From Scalesia atractyloides (taxonomy: Eukaryota; Streptophyta; Magnoliopsida; Asterales; Asteraceae): a DNA stretch of 64,000 bases. The position numbers and the translations under genes were made by a program. The stretch is from positions 35,434,341 through 35,498,340 of the forward strand of contig CAMTDV010000012.1 in NCBI GenBank assembly GCA_947069175.1, in the 5' to 3' direction. Every line of letters starts with the position of its first letter. Position 1 is the stretch's first letter. The notes under the pieces are model-generated. The model ran no database searches, was not told the origin of the DNA, and saw only the letters and a list, made by a program, of their open reading frames with translations. Shown here one piece after another: positions 20,359 through 33,472 of this stretch.

Positions 20359-23300
20359 TGTCCACCTCGTATTTCCCATTAAACACTAGTGGGCCCGGGT
20401 GGGGAGTATCGTGACGTAAGTTGATATCATCAAAGTCAATTATACACAGCACATCAGAAGTCTTGGAGTTTAAATTACTATTACAAACCAAATGTTCAAA
20501 GCACGAAAAAAATATACAGACAGCTTATAATGAAAGATCCACAGGAGGATCGTAAAATGTACAAAAATGTATAACAGACTTGGGCAGATCTAAGGATTTG
20601 CAAGATCCTCTTATATCACTACCAAACAGCTTCCAGCCTATTTCGTATTGTACCTGCATCTTAGTCTTTTGAAAATACGTCAGCTTTCGCTGGTAAATAC
20701 ACCCGACTAAAACATGTTAAAAATGGATTTAAATGCAGAAGGCACGAAAATCTTTTATAACTTGGGAAAGTCAGCCTTGTAACCTTGTTAACAGCTTTAC
20801 ATGTTTGTCCATACATATGGGGCCCAGTACAGAGACCAAGACATGATTAACGTACACACCACTTATGAACCCACGAAAGAGTTATCCCAACTAGTGGTAA
20901 AAATAAATTAGCATGAGCATCTGTCAGGTGTATGCCTATACCCCGAGCTTTGGTCATGGCCATTAACTAATTAATGAGCCGAGGATATCCAGGACACGGT
21001 CGTTAACCACCAATGTTTAAGTTATCAAACAAAGCTGATCAAAACGGAATATGCGGATTTACTAGCCACAGTCCGACATTCAATTGATCCTATTTCCAAC
21101 CAAGCGATAATAATTTACCGTAACCCAAGCCTGTACAGGGAAAATAAGTCAAGAGTATTTACCTGAGCTAGTCTTGATTTAAAATGCAAGATTTAATATC
21201 TCAGCGTATTCAAAATGAAATAAGTGCAGATAACATTTACTGGAAGGCTCTAGTCTGTATTATGGCATAAGCTAACCAACTAAAATGCTAACGGTCTTAT
21301 TTAAGTCATAGACTTAGACCGACTAGCGTAAAGGATCAAAACGGTTACGCTAGATTAAGCGATGACCGGATAGAATGTAGTTTAAACCCAACAAGTACTA
21401 TGACTTGTATAATATGGGTAAACCATAAGCATTTTGGATTTTGAGACTTAAAATGATAAGGTTAAACCCGTTTCGGTCAATTTTCGTAAACTAGTTACAT
21501 ATGCTTAACTGTACGCATATAAGCGATATCGGGTAATCGGATAAGTCATGAACAAGTTCTATATGCCATTATATTTTAAATAAGTTGAAATATTAGTAGG
21601 ATATCAACTTACATGCCCGTTAAGGTTTTAAAATAAGATTATGCCTCATAAGGACATTTTGGTAATTAGATACCGTATAAAAAGAACTTGAAAATATTTT
21701 GATGTTATGATCACAAGTATTCTGGAAAAATAATTAATTTATGACATAATATCCGTAAAAAATTGAACATATGTGTAATTTATCATTTATGACCAAACTA
21801 TGCACCGAATGGGCATTTTGGTCATTCTACACATAGTTTCATAATTTATTTGGGATTCTGAGTTTATATTATGTACCTACTATAAAAATATTTAAATAAG
21901 TTTTAAAATTAGTAGGTAACCAGTCTTGGTTGATAAATATGGTTCTAAACTATATTATACGCCGAACGCCGTTTATGTCGAAAATGACGATTTGTGCGAA
22001 GTTTAATGAAAATTGATGCTAAGACCAGGTTTATATGTTTTAGATATGTTATTTCAATTAACGCATCAGTAAATACAAAGGTTTGGTATAAAAAGTATGA
22101 TAAAAATCTTTTTATGCGCCCTAAGGGCTTTATCGTCATTTGTTGACATAATGCAAGGACTTGGATGTAAACTCAATATATAATTTGACTTGACATCCCA
22201 AATATTCTTACTTATGATATTATAACAGTTGGAAGTTCATTTTCAAGTTCTTTATTGATTAAAACCTTATTTTATTTAAAAAGGGCAATTTTGTCAAAAT
22301 TGGCATAATTACGGAACTTGTGCATTAACTCAGATTCTTATTATGATCATCTAATATAACCTTAGGGGGTTATGCTTCATTATATTACAATCATAATGCA
22401 ACCTTAGATCAGTAGCTAACTAATCTAAATCGAGTCAGAATCGAAAGTCAAAGCAGAAGTCAAACCTTGCGACTTTCGGTTGCGAACCGACCCTAGAACA
22501 GAAATTGACGAGTCGAACATGTTCCCACATGTTCTAGTAACTATTACCAACTTGTTTAAGTGTCCAAACATGTTTCATAACATATGTAAGCTCAGATTAT
22601 AATATTTTTGAAAAATGGCATGTTTGACTTTTTAATAATAAAACTTTGACCCGTCAATTGATCTAGCAAACGTGATCTTTAGAAGGTGCCCTTAATAGGG
22701 ATTAACACCTACCTTATTATGATCACTTAGCCATGTTCGTTATGAACATTGGCCGGATCATAATGGTCTTAACCGAAAGTTAAAGCGTTTTCCGTAAACG
22801 CTTGACTTTTGGCTATAAAAAGCCTATAACGAAAATGCAAGAGTTATGATTTAGAAAGGTGCAAGTTGGAATGAAGCACTTGAACACCTATTTGTAGTTG
22901 GAGAGCTTGAAGGAGGTGATGCCAGGTGTTAGCAAGTGTTAGAGGGAGCCTACAAGTGTCATAAAACGTGGCATAGTAGTTTGGAAGTCCATGATTTCAA
23001 ATCAAATGGTTTTTGGCAACATATGTGAAGGCCAAGCAAAATTTCTGCAAATACAGGCCTCTAGCGCCCCGGGAGAGACCAAGTCCTTGTCTCTCGCGGC
23101 CCACAAGCGCCCCATGAAGACTTTCAAACCTTGACCTATTTAGCCCCTCAACTTATTAAACCTCTAAAACACCTTTATAAGCATAATTAGTCATCTGCAG
23201 CCAACATTTGTCGTACCCGGGGGTATTCCAAGACATTGTCAAGCTCTCGGTTCGTTAAAAGGTCACTCAGAGGTATAAATTAACATGTTGACACTTTTAA

Positions 23301-23631
23301 CTCCTCTACTGTCCAACTTTTACAAATTTACAGAATTAGTCCCTCTCGTCCAACCAGTGGCTCATATGAGGGTTAGGACTTCGTAAAGGGTCACTCATAG
23401 GCTCAGTGTAAGCATGTTGACACTTATGGTCACTCAGAGGCTAAGTCTAAGCATGTTGACACTAATGGTCACCTCAGAGGCTAAGTGTAAGCATGTTGAC
23501 ACTAATGGTCACTCAGAGGCTCACTTTAAGCATGTTGACACTAATGGTCCTTATTATTCCTTAATAGACTTATTATAAAATTAATGACACGTGTCACTAT
23601 GTTATTGGACACGATTTTACGAGGTGTTACA
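20359..23631 (-). repeat. E1 5' LTR (3.27 kb)
   Basis: On the minus strand it starts TGTAACACC at 23631 and ends GGACA at 20359, beside the primer site. The outer 2.1 kb aligns with the 3' LTR. The inner 1.2 kb has no partner in the truncated 3' LTR but matches the last part of the E7 LTR. It contains the ~40-bp repeats (23390-23560) and a decayed GC-rich hairpin (23066-23100). The TATA equivalent near 22890 is mutated (ATTTGTAG on plus). No protein frame. Confidence 0.88.
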
Positions 23632-24449
23632 CTCTAGACCCATTTGCCTTCTGTGCTTACGCCACATTGACATGAAGTTTATCCACATGTCACTACATTC
23701 ACATTCTTGTTATCATACAAAATTTTACATATCACCAATCATATCTAGTTCGTATTTCGCATTTGAATTTCCATAATCATTTGTAACAAGCACAAGGAAT
23801 AAATTCAACAATACATCATTCCAAATTTACACAATTTAACACATCATTGAATATAATATATAAGGATCCATCATGCATCATTTATTCCTTCTAGTCTTAC
23901 AATCATATTAGGATTTCTAGTCATGCTATTCTCTTACTCGTTGACTTTTCTGAAAAGCCATAGATCAAGTATGCAAATTACCAACATAGGACATATGTCC
24001 ATATCGATGTAGTCGGTCGTGTTAATGGCACCATAAACACCTCGCACCCATGTAGTATAGTACATACAACCCTGTAATCTCCTAGTTACATACATATTTA
24101 CACATCATCGATCTTACACATGCTAATTGCTTTCATTACCTTTCACTTGACAACCGCTCATAAGGTTAGTCAATTTAATAAAATCATAACAACATTATTC
24201 ACTAGCAAGTTCATATGTTATATACTTAGTGCAGATTCATTTCTAAATTCCCAAAAAGCAATTGGTCCTACACATATTGTGCACCTTACCATTCAAGCAT
24301 AAAGTATAAGTTCCTAATGCATATTTCTACCCAAATCATACCATCAACTACACATTCTTATGAAATCCTTCTACAATGCATTTCTCATGTTTAACTACCA
24401 TCAATTATGTCATTATCATACTCTACACATATCTATCCATTGATTAGCT
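23632..24449. other. AT-rich stretch, not identified
   Basis: No coding frame, repeat ends or RNA gene recognised. It may be the distal part of the LTR remnant that follows, cut by the E1 insertion. Confidence 0.3.
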
Positions 24450-25231
24450 TGTAATTCCACATACTAACCTATACCAGGCATTTCATCAAACACTTGGTGT
24501 GCGTACACTATTTAATGCACAATGTACTACTAATGCTTTTATTCCTATTTCATACACTCATTCATCATCATCACTAGTAAACATTATACAAATTTCATGC
24601 CATACTCAATCTATATAACAAGTACACATCTCATACTACATAATATATTAAATTTGTGCAAGAATTGAACATGGATAATCATTCATCTCACCATCCTTAG
24701 TACTACAAGTGGGTTTTATCCCAAAACATAAAATTACTTAAAATCTTGTATGGTTCATGTTCTATATGGTGATTCTAAAACATTTTTGATTAATTTCTTA
24801 CAATTTTGTGGATTAAACATAAACCTACTTCATACAAGATCATCAAATCTCAAATTACAACTTACCATATGTTTGTTAGGTTAAGATGATGATAATTCTT
24901 CATTCATGTTAGAGATTAGCTTCCAATTTCACCATAAATTTCTTGTAGTTAGGGTTGTTTGAGAGTTCTCATCTTCTCTCTCATGTATGTCGACACACAC
25001 ACATAAGAACGCACACTAAACTTCCTACACTTTCTTTTTAATTAAAATTCCACCCCAAAATCTTCACCTTTAGTCCGTCTTGTTTACTACTAAAACATAA
25101 CTGACACAACTTTCCTCCTTTAATAGTTTATACCATACATTTAACTAGGTTAAATAGTCTAGTTATTTATTTAATACTATAAAATATGGACTCATACTAG
25201 TGAATTAAACAATTCGGGTTTTGGGGCGTTA
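24450..25231 (-). repeat. LTR remnant related to the E3 family
   Basis: Shares an ordered series of blocks with the E3 LTRs: AACACTTGGTGTGCGTACA, TACTACAAGTGGGTTTTA, AACTTACCATATGTT with GATGATGAT, a CTTCTCTCTC tract followed by ACACACACA, and a terminal GGGGCGTTACG (minus CGTAACGCCCC, compare TGTAACACCCC of E3). Overall similarity is moderate, so this is an older or sister family. The lower boundary is uncertain. Confidence 0.5.
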
Positions 25232-25276
25232 CGTTTTTTGTTGAATTAGGAATTTGCTTCTGTGTAAACATACAGT

Positions 25277-27163
25277 CAAACCTTGAAACAAAAACTTTGT
25301 GATGCACCTATCCTCACTCTCCCTAACGGTTGTGAAGACTTTGTGGTCTATTGTGACGCATCAGGGCAGGGACTAGGGTGTGTCTTAATACAAAGAGGAA
25401 AGGTGATAGCCTACGCCTCATGGCAACTCAAAGTCCAAGAGAAAAATCACACCACTCACGACCTGGAGCTCGGATCAGTCGTGTTCGCTCAAAAGATATG
25501 GAGACATTATCTCTATGGTACCAAGTGTGAGATTTACACTGACCACAAGAGCCTTCAACATATCTTCAATCAGAAAGAGTTAATCATGAGGCAACGACGA
25601 TGGGTCGAACTTTTGAATGATTATGACTGCGAAATTCGATATCACCCTGGTAAAGCCAATGTCGTAGCAGATGCTCTTAGTCGAAAAGAGTATGCTAACT
25701 CCATTCACCTTTTGTGTTCTCGAAGTGTAACTGACCTTCAGATTCGCATTCGCGAAGCTCAACATACCTCTATCACGGAAAATGATGTGCCGGATGAATT
25801 ATCTTGTGGAGCTGAAACCAAGTTAGAATCAAAGTCCGATGGTATTCTTTATTATTTGAATCGTATTTGGGTACCTGATTGTGACAATCTTCGTACTTTT
25901 CTCATGAATGAGGCCCACAAAACATGATACTCTATACATCCGGGTGCTGATAAGATGTATCAAGATTTACGATACTCTTACTGGTGGCCTGGAATGAAGA
26001 AGCATTTCACCATTTTTGTCTCCAAGTGCCTCACATGTTCGAAGGTTAAAGCCGAACATCAAAGATCCTCAGGATTACTCGGTCAACCCGAAATACCCGT
26101 TTGGAAGTGGGAAAACATAACCATGGATTTTATTTACCAAGTTACCTCGCACCTCCAATGGGCATGACATGATTTGGGTTATTGTCGATCGCCTTACTAA
26201 ATCAGCTCATTTTATTCCAATCCGCGAAGATTACAAAAACGAGAAGTTAGCTCGTATTTACATTGATGAAATTGTAAATCGACACGGTGTGCCTTTGAGC
26301 ATCATATCAGACCGAGATGGACGTTTTACTTCACGAACATGGCAGGCCGTGCAATCAGCATTAGGCACTCGCTTAGATCTCAGCACCGCCTTTCACCCTC
26401 AAACTGATGGTCAATCTGAGCGCACCATACAGACTCTTGAAGACATGTTACGAACATGTGTCATTAACTTCAAGGGCAATTGGGATACTCATCTACCATT
26501 AGTTGAATTTTATACAATAATATTACCATTCGAGCATCGGTATGGCTCCTTTTGAAGCATTATATGGTCGTAAGTGCCGCTCACCGGTATGTTGGCACGA
26601 AATCGGTGAAGCACAAATCACTGGACCAGAATTAATTCAAGAAACAACCGATAAGATTCTCCAAATCCACAATAATCTTCTAGCAGCTCAGAGTCGTCAA
26701 AAGAGTTATGCAGATAAATGACGAAAGCCGCACGAGTTTTGTGTTGGCGATCAAGTATTTTTGAAAGTATCACCATGGAAGGGAGTTGTTCGGTTTGGAC
26801 AAAAAGGCAAGCTAGCACCTCGCTATGTTAGACCATTTTAATACTCGAAAGAGTGGGTCCTGTAGCATACAAGCTTGACCTACCTGAAGAACTCAGCAAG
26901 ATTCATCCCAGTTCCATGTATCCAACTTCAAAAAGTGTCTTGCCAGCGAAAACCTCCATATACCGTTGGAAGATATTCAGATTGATGAATCTATGCATTT
27001 CGTAGAACAACTGTAGAAATTATGGACTTCGGTGAAAAACATTTAAGGCGAAGTCGAATTCCGATAGTCAGGGTTTGTTGGGAGTCGAAACGAGGACCCG
27101 ACTTTACTTGGGAACGCGAAGACACAATGCGCGAAAAATACCCTCACCACCTTTCAAGTTAAA
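25277..27163 (+). pseudogene. E2 RNase H and integrase
   Basis: Frame 25283-25927 has RNase H with FVVYCDASGQGLGCVL (catalytic Asp present), YTDHKSLQHIFNQKEL and NVVADALSRKE, then the start of integrase ending at a stop (HKT*YSIHP). 25955-26167 carries WWPGMKKHF and CLTCSKVKAEH (zinc domain). 26169-26555 holds the core with SIISDRDGRFTSRTW and HPQTDGQSERTIQTLEDM. Broken frames continue through KSYADK, GDQVFLKVSPWKGV and a chromodomain-like ending near 27100 (RRSRIPIVRV, FTWERE) to TAA at about 27163. The minus-strand frames at 25580-25765 and 26618-26818 are shadows. Confidence 0.88.
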
Positions 27164-27197
27164 CTTACTACCACCTAAATTTCGGGACGAAATTTCT

Positions 27198-27212
27198 AAA
27201 AGTGGGGGATAC
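27198..27212 (+). other. E2 polypurine tract
   Basis: AAAAGTGGGGGATAC immediately before the LTR's TGTAACA. E5 (55806-55820) and E4 (minus, 37876-37890) have near-identical tracts, and all three share a CTAAATTTCGGGACGAAATT-like sequence upstream. Confidence 0.8.
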
Positions 27213-27424
27213 TGTAACATTTTTCATTAAACGGGTTCTAAAGCCCGTTCCATTTGGTAATTCAAGTATACGTTATGATGTTTCGTTACGAGTTTATGTT
27301 AAGCGTTTTAAAATTCGTCATAATATTAGTAGTATATAATAATAATAATAATAATAAAGTTCAAAATAATAATATAAATAACTAAGTTATAAATTATAAA
27401 TAATAAAAAAAAATGAAACAGAAA

Positions 27425-27505
27425 AAGGTGTGGACCTTGGGTATCGCACCCGGGTCTCCACCCAAACAATGCACACAACACACCATTACACCACACACAC
27501 ATATC
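27425..27505 (-). repeat. Antisense tRNA-like module in E2 LTR (U3)
   Basis: The minus strand reads a GTGTGGTGTAATGGTGTG start, then GGAGACCCGGGTGCGATACC in place of the T arm. It sits about 210-290 bp into the LTR, the same place as the better preserved modules in E4, E5 and E6. Its B box is mutated (GGTGCGATACC). Confidence 0.5.
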
Positions 27506-27758
27506 TGATACAATCTCAAAACAAATAAATTATATATCAAAACAACACTCTAAATCAAATTTCAAAAACACCCGCTCTGTAACAGTCAAAGCTTAATTCA
27601 AGCAATCAATTCAAAGAACCATTTTTCTGTTGCAATTACCGTATGTAACCGTCTTCAATAATAAGATGCAACTCAATCTATGAGTTAATTTCCCTGAAAT
27701 TCAGTCATGCAATCATCGATCATTGACCAAAACCGAAACATTAAACCACTTCCTCTCC

Positions 27759-27768
27759 GTATAAATAA
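27759..27768 (+). promoter_or_regulatory. TATA box of E2 LTR
   Basis: GTATAAATAA 546 bp into the LTR. E4, E5 and E6 have TATA boxes 527-576 bp in, each followed by a CT-rich likely transcription start area. This defines U3 as about the first 580 bp. Promoter activity is inferred. Confidence 0.6.
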
Positions 27769-28090
27769 AGACCCTCTGAACTCAATTAGAAAACGCACAT
27801 ACTCACTCTAACTCTCTGCGACCACTGTTCTTTATTTGCACTTCGCCAGAAGTCCGAGTCTTGTCGGAATCGCAATACAAGATCGTCGGAAACTTCGCCA
27901 GAAGTTTGAAGAAAATCCTTGTTCTGGTATATTATGTACTTAATCTTTCATTTCAATCTGATATGAGTTCATTTAAAATATAGTGGTTATATTAAACAAA
28001 ACAGTTGGGTTTACTGTTCTGTGATTTCAGAACGAAGAAGATGAAGTTGAATCTGTGTATAAATAAAATTAAAACCGGTATTTAAACCCG

Positions 28091-28399
28091 GTTAGACACA
28101 CAGTCCAGTGGTGGACTGTGTGCATGTAAACCAGATGGTCGCCGGTTCGAGTCTCACGTATGCTGCCGATTTCCTATATATTACAACCTCTTTTTATAAC
28201 TAATATATAAAACAACTCAGATAGTATATAAAAGTAATTAAAATCATATATCCTTTGGGTTAGACACACAACCCAATTGGTCGGGCTGTGTGCAACACGA
28301 AGCTCAGGTCGCGAGTTCGAGTCCGGTTATACGCACGGTTCTTATAATTATCCAAACCTTTTCAAATATAATAAGATTATGTTTCTCTTAGTATGTGTG

Positions 28400-28439
<40 letters not shown>

Positions 28440-28535
28440 AAATTAAAATCGAATATTTCCGGGTTAGACACGTAGCTCAGTTGGTAGAGGTGCGTGCACG
28501 TAAACGGGAGGTCACACCTTCGAGTCCCACCCGCT
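28091..28535 (+). repeat. Three tandem tRNA-like modules in E2 LTR
   Basis: Modules at 28091-28165, 28258-28336 and 28461-28535. Each starts GTTAGACAC and ends near TTCGAGTC. The first has a perfect hairpin ACACAGTCCA/TGGACTGTGT. The second has CACACAACCC/GGGCTGTGTG with one mismatch. The third has the canonical A box TAGCTCAGTTGG. B-box-like CGGTTCGAGTC, GAGTTCGAGTC and CCTTCGAGTCC follow 45-55 bp later. The 113-residue frame at 28277-28618 merely crosses them. Acceptor stems do not pair well, so these are not functional tRNA genes. Confidence 0.75.
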
Positions 28536-28732
28536 GTGTAATTCTGACCGGTTCAATCCGAAAAGGGGCATATATATTTTTTATTAATTTTTGTTTATTT
28601 ACCCTTAAAAAACCCTAAAAATATAATCAAATAACCTCTTTTAAGCACACAAAAATAGTAGCAAATACAATAAAATTATCTAAAAAGTCTAATAAAATTC
28701 ATTAAATAAAAATACTAATTTTAAGTAAAAGA

Positions 28733-28772
<40 letters not shown>

Positions 28773-29581
28773 GTATATATATATTTAACGAATATTACGG
28801 AATATTTAGGTTAGCCTTTCTCGTCGGTTGGTATCTTTAAATCATGCACGCTCTTCATCAAATAAAAAACATACCTACGGTGAGTGAATTCTTACAACTC
28901 CCCTTTTTATTCATATTTTTTGGGTGTATCATGTGTCGTTTCACTTAGATCACTTGTTCAAAACTCATGCTATTACCATTATATGATTTAACGTGCTATG
29001 TGATATTTTTGTTTATTGTTATTCGTGGTTTTATTTTCTCATTTAAGTCAAACTCTCACATTAGGCCCATTTGTTCCCTGTTACATACGGGTAGAGCGTC
29101 GCGTTGCCTAATTAGATCGGCTCCATTTGATTGAGCCTCGATCTCACAGCACATCGCTTATCGTGCTCACATGTACATTGCTAGTTGATTATATGGTTTG
29201 TGAATTATATTGCATATACGTTTCTCATATTTGGTTAATGCACATTTTTATTAAAGATAATAAACATATCATTTTTCTTAATGATTAAATGGGATTCACT
29301 CGCCAACTTTTGTTGACCCAAATCTCTATTTTTACACATGATACATGTGATCAGGTTGAAGCAAGGAACACATAAGACTTGTGCCTTAGAAGAAAAATAA
29401 ACGTTACTTGAAAGTCTTGTTTAGAACATTTTGTGTTTGTATGGATTATGTGTTGATTGGAATATTTCTTTTTAATTTGAAATAATAAATATGAAACTTT
29501 TATAATAGTAAATGTCATGAGCTTTGATAAAAACCCAATCATGCCCCGACTACTATATCCACTGCGGGTCAGGATGTGACA

Positions 29582-31569
29582 TGGCACTTCTCCATTGGTC
29601 CAGCCAAATTACGATTTTCTCCTGTTTAAATTTATAGTTTTGGCATTGGTTTAACTTTTTTCCTCACAGCCAAATTGCGATTTTGCTCTTAGTTCAAATT
29701 TACAGTTTTACCATCAGTTTTGTTTTTTTCTTGTCAAATTATGAATTTGTCCAGTGTAAAATTACAGTCATGCCATCAATTTAGTTTTTTTTTTGACAAA
29801 ACTATGGTAGTGTTTTGTTTTAATTGGTAGACTCGGTATAATTTTTATTCGTGTTAGGCGGTTGTCTGGTACACGCTCATTTATCATGATCAATTACAAT
29901 TTTGCCTCAATTTTTTTAAATATATTTTTTCCATAGTTTTAGTTTCTTTTTTTTTCTTTTGTAAAAGTATGACTGTGTTTTGTTTTAATTGATTGACTCG
30001 ATGTAATTATTTTTGAGAACGTGTTATGAGTAATAGGTACAAGTAACCGAAATACAGACATATGTGTTAAGAGATGGAAATATTCGTTTTGGTACCCCGC
30101 AACACGAGCGGGGCAATAACTACTAAGATACAAGAATAGGACTGTATTACTAACCGACGGTCATAAAAGTCTTGCTAAGTTTGGTAATTACATGACTGCT
30201 AGCGAAATCCAATTCCATGACCTATGCCTCCACAATATTATATTCTTATCTCTTTTATGTGGATGTATCCGCATGTATTACTAACCTATGCTTGATGATA
30301 AACTCACTACATCACCGTTAAAAGGCCTTTTAATGTGTTTATTACATGTTTTAGGCTACACCAACTCAAAAGAAAGTAATTCAAGTATTAATGTATTACA
30401 TCACCTTTCACTTAAACTTTTTCTAATGAAGTTAAGAAATAGTCATTTTTTAATCTTACAAAAAACATTACACAACTATTTTTGTACTAATCACATTTTC
30501 TAGCTCTGTTTTATGCATAAACGCTTGTAGTATTTCGTAGCTCAGTTTAACTCAAGGAACTTGTGATCAAAGGATGAAGATCAAAGGTAAAACTTATGCC
30601 TATTGATCACTTATTCCTTAAGATGTTGAAACAGAGTGACCGTAACAACCAACCCGATTAGGCTGATTTGTTACTTATACAAATGCCATAAATGATAAAC
30701 CAAACGTGATTTCATAAATACTTAAACTATATGTATGACAAGAACAAAAATTGCCTTTCAAAAAAATATAAGGCTATATGTATGACAGGAACAAACATTA
30801 GAATAATAATATTAAAGAAACTTTGGATTATAAAAAAAATGAAGAGTAAATCTTAGTGTTAAACAATGGTTTGAGTAAAATTCAGATTTCGAAATAACTT
30901 TTGTCAAGCTTAGTTTATCCAACAAACCGTCTACGTATATGGTTTCGTTTTTTGTGGGAGAATAAACAATAAAAAAATTCAAATGCGTTTGCCCAATGTT
31001 TTAAAAACTATTTAAATCGTATCAGGTAAGACTCAGAAATAATTTAACCGGATTATACCGAACGGTTCAACCATGCTGACAAAATTAACCCTATAAATCC
31101 ATAAATATAATTTCAACTTAAAAAATCATCCACAACTAAATCATTTCATAATAAAAAATTTTCCAAAAGTTAATCCGTAACAAAAAAATCCAAAAATTCG
31201 TGATTAAATACCCGTTATATATCATTAGCAAACACTATAATAATTAACAACGTGAATGATCGAACAAAAGTCAAAATAAGGTAAACCTGGATAATTGGTT
31301 GAAGAACTTAATTTGAAAGGGTCTACATATTTGCACACCCAATTGCCTATTTGCACACACATTGGGACCCATTTATACGCCGCATTTTCAATTTTCAAGA
31401 GAATCTCTGATTCACATCTTGTGAGAATTTGCCACTTTATATATGCCACATACAGACCTGTACACCACGTATATAAGGGTTTTTTTTACAAACATTCTTA
31501 TACAATATTTATTGTTTTAGCAAACTTTTGTAATAAATATTTTTTTTTAAAAATAAAATAAAAAACATT
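29582..31569. other. Intergenic DNA without a gene; short tandem repeats at its start
   Basis: About 29597-29960 holds three or four diverged ~65-70-bp units with the core GCCAAATTACGATTTTG and a TTTTTTT tail, plus a duplicated TGTTTTGTTTTAATTG segment. The rest (29960-31569) is AT-rich, and small frames there (for example 30288-30503 and 31225-31561) have no recognisable domain or codon bias. Confidence 0.4.
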
Positions 31570-31724
31570 GTTAAGTATTCTATCGTGTAGTATGATATAG
31601 GTTTCGTATAGGCCTATGTATATAGTATCATACCATATAGTGTAGTATAAGTCTCGTATAGGCCTATACGTGTAGTATAATATCCTAGCTTATCGTATAG
31701 TATAGTGTAGTATAGGTCCTCTAT
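31570..31724. repeat. Left part of a TATAG/TATCG tandem array, split by E3
   Basis: Irregular repeats of GTATAGTGTAGTATA, GGCCTATA and TATCGTATAG. It ends in TCTAT at 31720-31724, the target duplication of E3. The array continues at 60786. Confidence 0.8.
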
Positions 31725-32279
31725 TGAAGCGCCCGTCCTAGTTTTACGACTGAAAAGCTATAAAATTTCGAACTTTCAAAATTAGTAGCTTAAAATTCCC
31801 ATTTACCCTTAAGATTAATACGACAAATTCGACTATCAAACAATTCAACTACATGAAACCAAATTAGTAACTATCGAGGTTAATACATCTTCTTACAAAA
31901 GAAATTTTGAAGTAAATTCATCATTTACAAAGCCAAAAAAAAAATTGACCGGTTTGTGGTTATCACTTGCGGAAGCGTAAAAAGGGCAAAAGTGCGTTCA
32001 TTCCAAACGAGGCGCAGCATCAAGTTGAAGTTTTACCTAAACATCACAAGAGTTCGGTTAACGTTTCATGTAATAATTTGTAATAATTTCAATAGTTAAT
32101 CGATTATCACATTCTTTGACTTTTATCAAAGACTTTCATTGACACAAAATGACATGAACTTATAGACTCATTTATATTAGCTCTACTCGAAATCCTCATA
32201 TAACTTTCGCATTCTTATTCGGTTGATCGTTCATGCGATGCAACACAAATTCATATCTTTACATTCTTGTTCTTACTCG

Positions 32280-32575
32280 GTTGACCCGTTCAACAAGCGT
32301 CAACGCAAAAACCATACTTTTACTTTCTTATTTCTTGTCCGGTTGACCCATTCAACACGAGTCAACGCGAAACCATACTTTTATTTTCTTATTTCTTGTC
32401 CGGTTAACCCGTTCAACACGAGTCAACTTGAAACCATGCTTTTACTTCCTTATTTCTTGTCTAGTTGACCCGTTCAACACGAGTCAACTTGAAAGCATAC
32501 TTTTACTTTCTTATTTCTAGTCCGGTTGACCTGTTCAACATGAGTCAACTTGAAACCATACTTTTACTTTCTTTA
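32280..32575. repeat. ~60-bp tandem repeats in E3 3' LTR
   Basis: Five units with GTTGACCCGTTCAACACGAG, then TCAACTTGAAACCATACTTT, then TATTTCTTGTCCG. The same array in the 5' LTR is at about 59330-59625. Confidence 0.85.
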
Positions 32576-33399
32576 GTCAAAACAAAAACAACTATAATCC
32601 TTCGCAATGATACTAGAAAATTCATTACTACTAAACATAATAAACAAATGAAAATACATCATACAAGTAACGTACCTTGGTCTTGAGCTTTCAGTCGTTT
32701 CTCTGAGCTTGTTCCTTCTTCTTTTAATTCTACACACGATTCATTCATACTTAGATTACTTGTTCGCTTTTACACAATCTATGTTCTTCTTGGTTCGCTT
32801 TTACAACTTAACCCATAACTAACTCAATTTCTATCATAAATAAAAGCTAGTAATTTTCAATTCATAATAAGCCACAATAATCGTCTCTTAGGCATTTTGT
32901 CGAACACTTCGTATGCGTACAACACTTTAAGCATCATGTACTAGTGTTCTCATGCATAATCTACCCAATCATATCAAGATTCAACAATTCAAGTAAACTC
33001 ACATAACCTTCATTCTATATCAAATTCATTTAACAATTTCTCTAGTACATACACGTTCATACATCAACATTGCACTCAATTTTCGCATCTACATGGTCAT
33101 AACACTTCATCATGCTACTACTACAAGTGGGTTTTACTTCAATTTATCAAGACAGTCAAATTCAAGTATATTTCATCTTCTACATAAAGAATCTAACCAA
33201 TAATTTCATAAAATTTCACGAATTCATTATAACCCACTTTATGAATGATCACCAAATCGTAAAATTCAACTTACCTTTTGTTAAGAATTGTTAGATGATG
33301 ATGATTTGGTGTTCATGCATCAGTTTGATCTTCAATTCTTATTTCAGTTCTTGAATTTTTTTGAAGAAAAGGGTTCTTCCCTTTTCTCTCTTAAGACCA

Positions 33400-33440
33400 G
33401 GCGACACACACACACTAGAAGTGTGTGTGTGTGTGTGTGT
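33400..33440. repeat. Inverted (CA)n/(TG)n microsatellite
   Basis: CGACACACACACACACTAGA is followed by AGTGTGTGTG repeats, so it can form a hairpin around CTAGAAG. The E3 5' LTR copy (60446-60492) is longer on both arms. Confidence 0.85.
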
Positions 33441-33472
33441 TAATTTTGTGTTTTATTAATTCACTTTCCTAC

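Larger units (their letters stand above)
11024..23631 (-). mobile_element. E1: Ty3/gypsy retrotransposon with an extra ORF upstream of gag
   Basis: Minus-strand order: 5' LTR (23631-20359), primer site (20344-20355), ORF0 (20187-19130), tandem-repeat leader, gag, protease, RT, RNase H, integrase with chromodomain-like tail, polypurine tract and 3' LTR (13262-11024). RT before integrase defines Ty3/gypsy. The 3' LTR lacks about 1 kb of its end next to the foldback, so the target duplication cannot be checked. All reading frames are broken. Relatives lie at 1-1479 and 61406-64000. Confidence 0.9.
25277..29581 (+). mobile_element. E2: 5'-truncated Ty3/gypsy element with tRNA-like modules in its LTR
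   Basis: Starts inside the RT-RNase H connection and continues through integrase, polypurine tract and a full 3' LTR (27213-29581). Gag, protease, RT and the 5' LTR are missing. The protein and LTR layout place it in the same superfamily as E4, E5 and E6. Sequence at 25232-25276 is not related to gypsy elements, so the truncation point lies there. Confidence 0.88.
27213..29581 (+). repeat. E2 3' LTR (2.37 kb)
   Basis: Begins TGTAACATTTTTC after the polypurine tract and ends GGATGTGACA, like the ends of E4-E6. In order it has an antisense tRNA-like module (27425-27505), a TATA box (27759-27768), three sense tRNA-like modules (28091-28535), TA microsatellites (28404-28435 and 28735-28782), and a conserved tail with GGTGAGTGAATTC and TTTTTACACATGATACA. 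There is no partner LTR to date it. Confidence 0.88.

Noticed and set aside
28277..28618. 113-residue frame across the E2 LTR
   Set aside because: It crosses tRNA-like modules and a TA microsatellite (YIYIYIYI) and is not conserved in the other LTRs.
29597..29960. Satellite array
   Set aside because: Only three or four diverged ~65-70-bp units, too few and too uneven.
32223..32686. Plus-strand frames of 81 and 73 residues
   Set aside because: They follow the ~60-bp repeats of the E3 LTR, with repeating peptides and no domain.
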